A stretch of 15,103 nt of DNA from RBG-16-57-9 sp964462185 (GTDB lineage Archaea; Thermoproteota; Bathyarchaeia; TCS64): positions 1 to 15,103 of the forward strand of contig CAYWWV010000031.1 of NCBI GenBank assembly GCA_964462185.1. Direction: 5' to 3'. The notes below the pieces were generated by a model. The model searched no databases and was not told where the DNA came from. It saw only the letters and a program-made list of their open reading frames with translations. This document shows positions 14,259 through 15,103 of the stretch, one piece after another. Every line of letters begins with the position of its first letter. Positions within the stretch are counted from its first letter, which is position 1. A program made the position numbers and the translations under genes.

Positions 14259-14268
14259 AGGTTAATAC
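14259..14268 (+). promoter_or_regulatory. Probable TATA box of the sulfatase-like gene
   Basis: AGGTTAATAC is an AT island 30-39 nt before the TTG at 14298. Initiation about 25 nt downstream would fall at the ribosome site GAGG (14290-14293). It shares the 100-nt divergent region with purB. Confidence 0.4.
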
Positions 14269-14297
14269 CCGTGGGCTGTTAGAGGCTTCGAGGCAGC

Positions 14298-15103
14298 TTG
14301 AGGTCGGTGCTGGTACTGTGTTTGGACGCCTTCCGGTTTGACCTCCTCTCGGAGGACCTAACCCCCAACCTCTGGGAGGCGGCCCAAGAGGGAGTCAACT
14401 ACACCAACTGCAGAAGCGGGAACAGCACCACCATAAAAAGCATGCCCGTCCTCCTATGCGGCGAGGAGAAATACCTGCCTGGGCTGAGCCTACCCGCCAG
14501 GGTTAGACGGTTCGGCGCCACCTCGTATATGCTCAGCGCCAACAGCCTGGTGGACAGGGAGTTCAACAAATGGTGGACGGACTACTTCAGCTTCACCAAG
14601 AGGGAGAAAGGCGTGGACAAGGGCTTCGACCGCCGGAAGATGCTGAGGAGAGCCACGCCGCCCCTCAGCCTCCCCCCCTGGGCTAGGAGGGCTCTTAAGA
14701 GGTTCTACAGGTGGTTCAGCGACCCCCATAGCTACTTGGTCTACGACAGGTGTGAGACCATACTCCCAGCAGCCCAGGCCGTCCTGGAGACCCCCAGCCC
14801 CAAACTGGTGTGGGCCCACCTCATGGAAACCCACCAGCCCTACTACCCCCCCGAGGCCCTCAAACGTTGGGACCCGCGGGAACTCATCTACCTCAACGAC
14901 CTCCAAATCGATGCCGCCAGGGGCTGGGTGAAGCTGGACGAGGAGACCAATGGGAGGCTGTGGGAGCTCTACCAGATGGAGGCCCACTACCTGGACCAAC
15001 AGATAGGTCTACTGCTGGAAAAAATAGACCTCGAGAAAACCTCGGTGATCATAACCGCCGACCACGGGGAAGAATTCGGAGAACACGGCCAATGGGGCCA
15101 CAG
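14298..15103 (+). CDS. Sulfatase / alkaline-phosphatase superfamily protein (3' end cut off)
   Basis: Open to the end of the window: 268 codons, no stop. The N-terminus LVLCLDAFRFDLL (5-17) carries the first metal-binding Asp as in sulfatases, followed by LTPNLWEAAQEGVNYTNC. The nucleophile segment is GNSTTIKSMPVLLCG (41-55), which lacks the C/S-x-P-x-R formylglycine signature and instead has Thr44/Thr45, as in phospho-transferring members of the superfamily. Downstream are WAHLMETHQPYYPP (about 172-185) and, at the truncated end, YLDQQIGLLLEKID and ITADHGEEFGEHGQ with the second metal-binding Asp-His pair. No signal peptide is evident, so it is probably cytosolic or its context is unusual. 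The start is TTG 14298 with GAGG at 14290-14293; GTG 14307, with GAGG 3 nt ahead, is nearly as good. A sulfatase, phosphodiesterase or polyol-phosphate transferase role is possible; the substrate cannot be told. Confidence 0.85.
   Translation, partial: MRSVLVLCLDAFRFDLLSEDLTPNLWEAAQEGVNYTNCRSGNSTTIKSMPVLLCGEEKYLPGLSLPARVRRFGATSYMLSANSLVDREFNKWWTDYFSFTKREKGVDKGFDRRKMLRRATPPLSLPPWARRALKRFYRWFSDPHSYLVYDRCETILPAAQAVLETPSPKLVWAHLMETHQPYYPPEALKRWDPRELIYLNDLQIDAARGWVKLDEETNGRLWELYQMEAHYLDQQIGLLLEKIDLEKTSVIITADHGEEFGEHGQWGH

Overview
The window is a gene-dense, GC-rich stretch that reads as archaeal. The reasons are TATA-like AT boxes (TTTAATAAA, GATAAAA, GGTTAATAC) about 25-35 nt ahead of several starts, very short or absent leaders, GGAGG-type ribosome sites, frequent TTG starts, AGG-rich arginine codon use, and archaeal-style tRNA-Cys. 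I cannot name the lineage. Nothing looks like a phage, transposon, integrase or CRISPR array, and no gene-free gap exceeds about 235 bases.

Layout. Positions 1-169 hold the 3' part of tRNA-Pro(UGG) and a complete tRNA-Cys(GCA). A stand-alone gene (284-1411, +) encodes a divergent lactate/malate dehydrogenase-like protein. After a 232-nt gap with hairpin potential come three plus-strand purine genes: a divergent IMP dehydrogenase (1644-3086), then PurH split into two coupled genes, IMP cyclohydrolase (3148-3747) and AICAR transformylase (3744-4826). An arginine deiminase (4828-6177, -) faces them tail to tail with one base between the stops. Between about 6178 and 6373 lies a divergent promoter region.

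Region 6374-12773 is a tight five-gene plus-strand operon: a membrane-anchored transglutaminase-fold protein, an eight-TM protein, a MoxR AAA+ ATPase, a DUF58 protein and a roughly six-TM protein. Joints overlap by 29 nt, abut, have a 1-nt gap, or overlap by 4 nt. This is the archaeal form of the widespread but poorly understood MoxR-DUF58-transglutaminase module. Here the transglutaminase-fold protein has Ala where the catalytic Cys should be, so the module appears to be built around a pseudoenzyme with a sequon-rich ectodomain. This is the most interesting part of the window.

The operon meets adenylosuccinate lyase purB (12770-14197, -) with overlapping stop codons. PurB diverges, across a roughly 100-nt promoter region, from a sulfatase/alkaline-phosphatase-superfamily gene (14298-, +) that runs off the end.

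How the genes fit together: guaB, purH (two pieces) and purB cover the last step(s) to IMP and one entry into each of the GMP and AMP branches, although they sit in separate transcription units. The MoxR operon is a separate membrane-associated system. The dehydrogenase-like, deiminase and sulfatase-like genes show no sequence-visible link to either theme.
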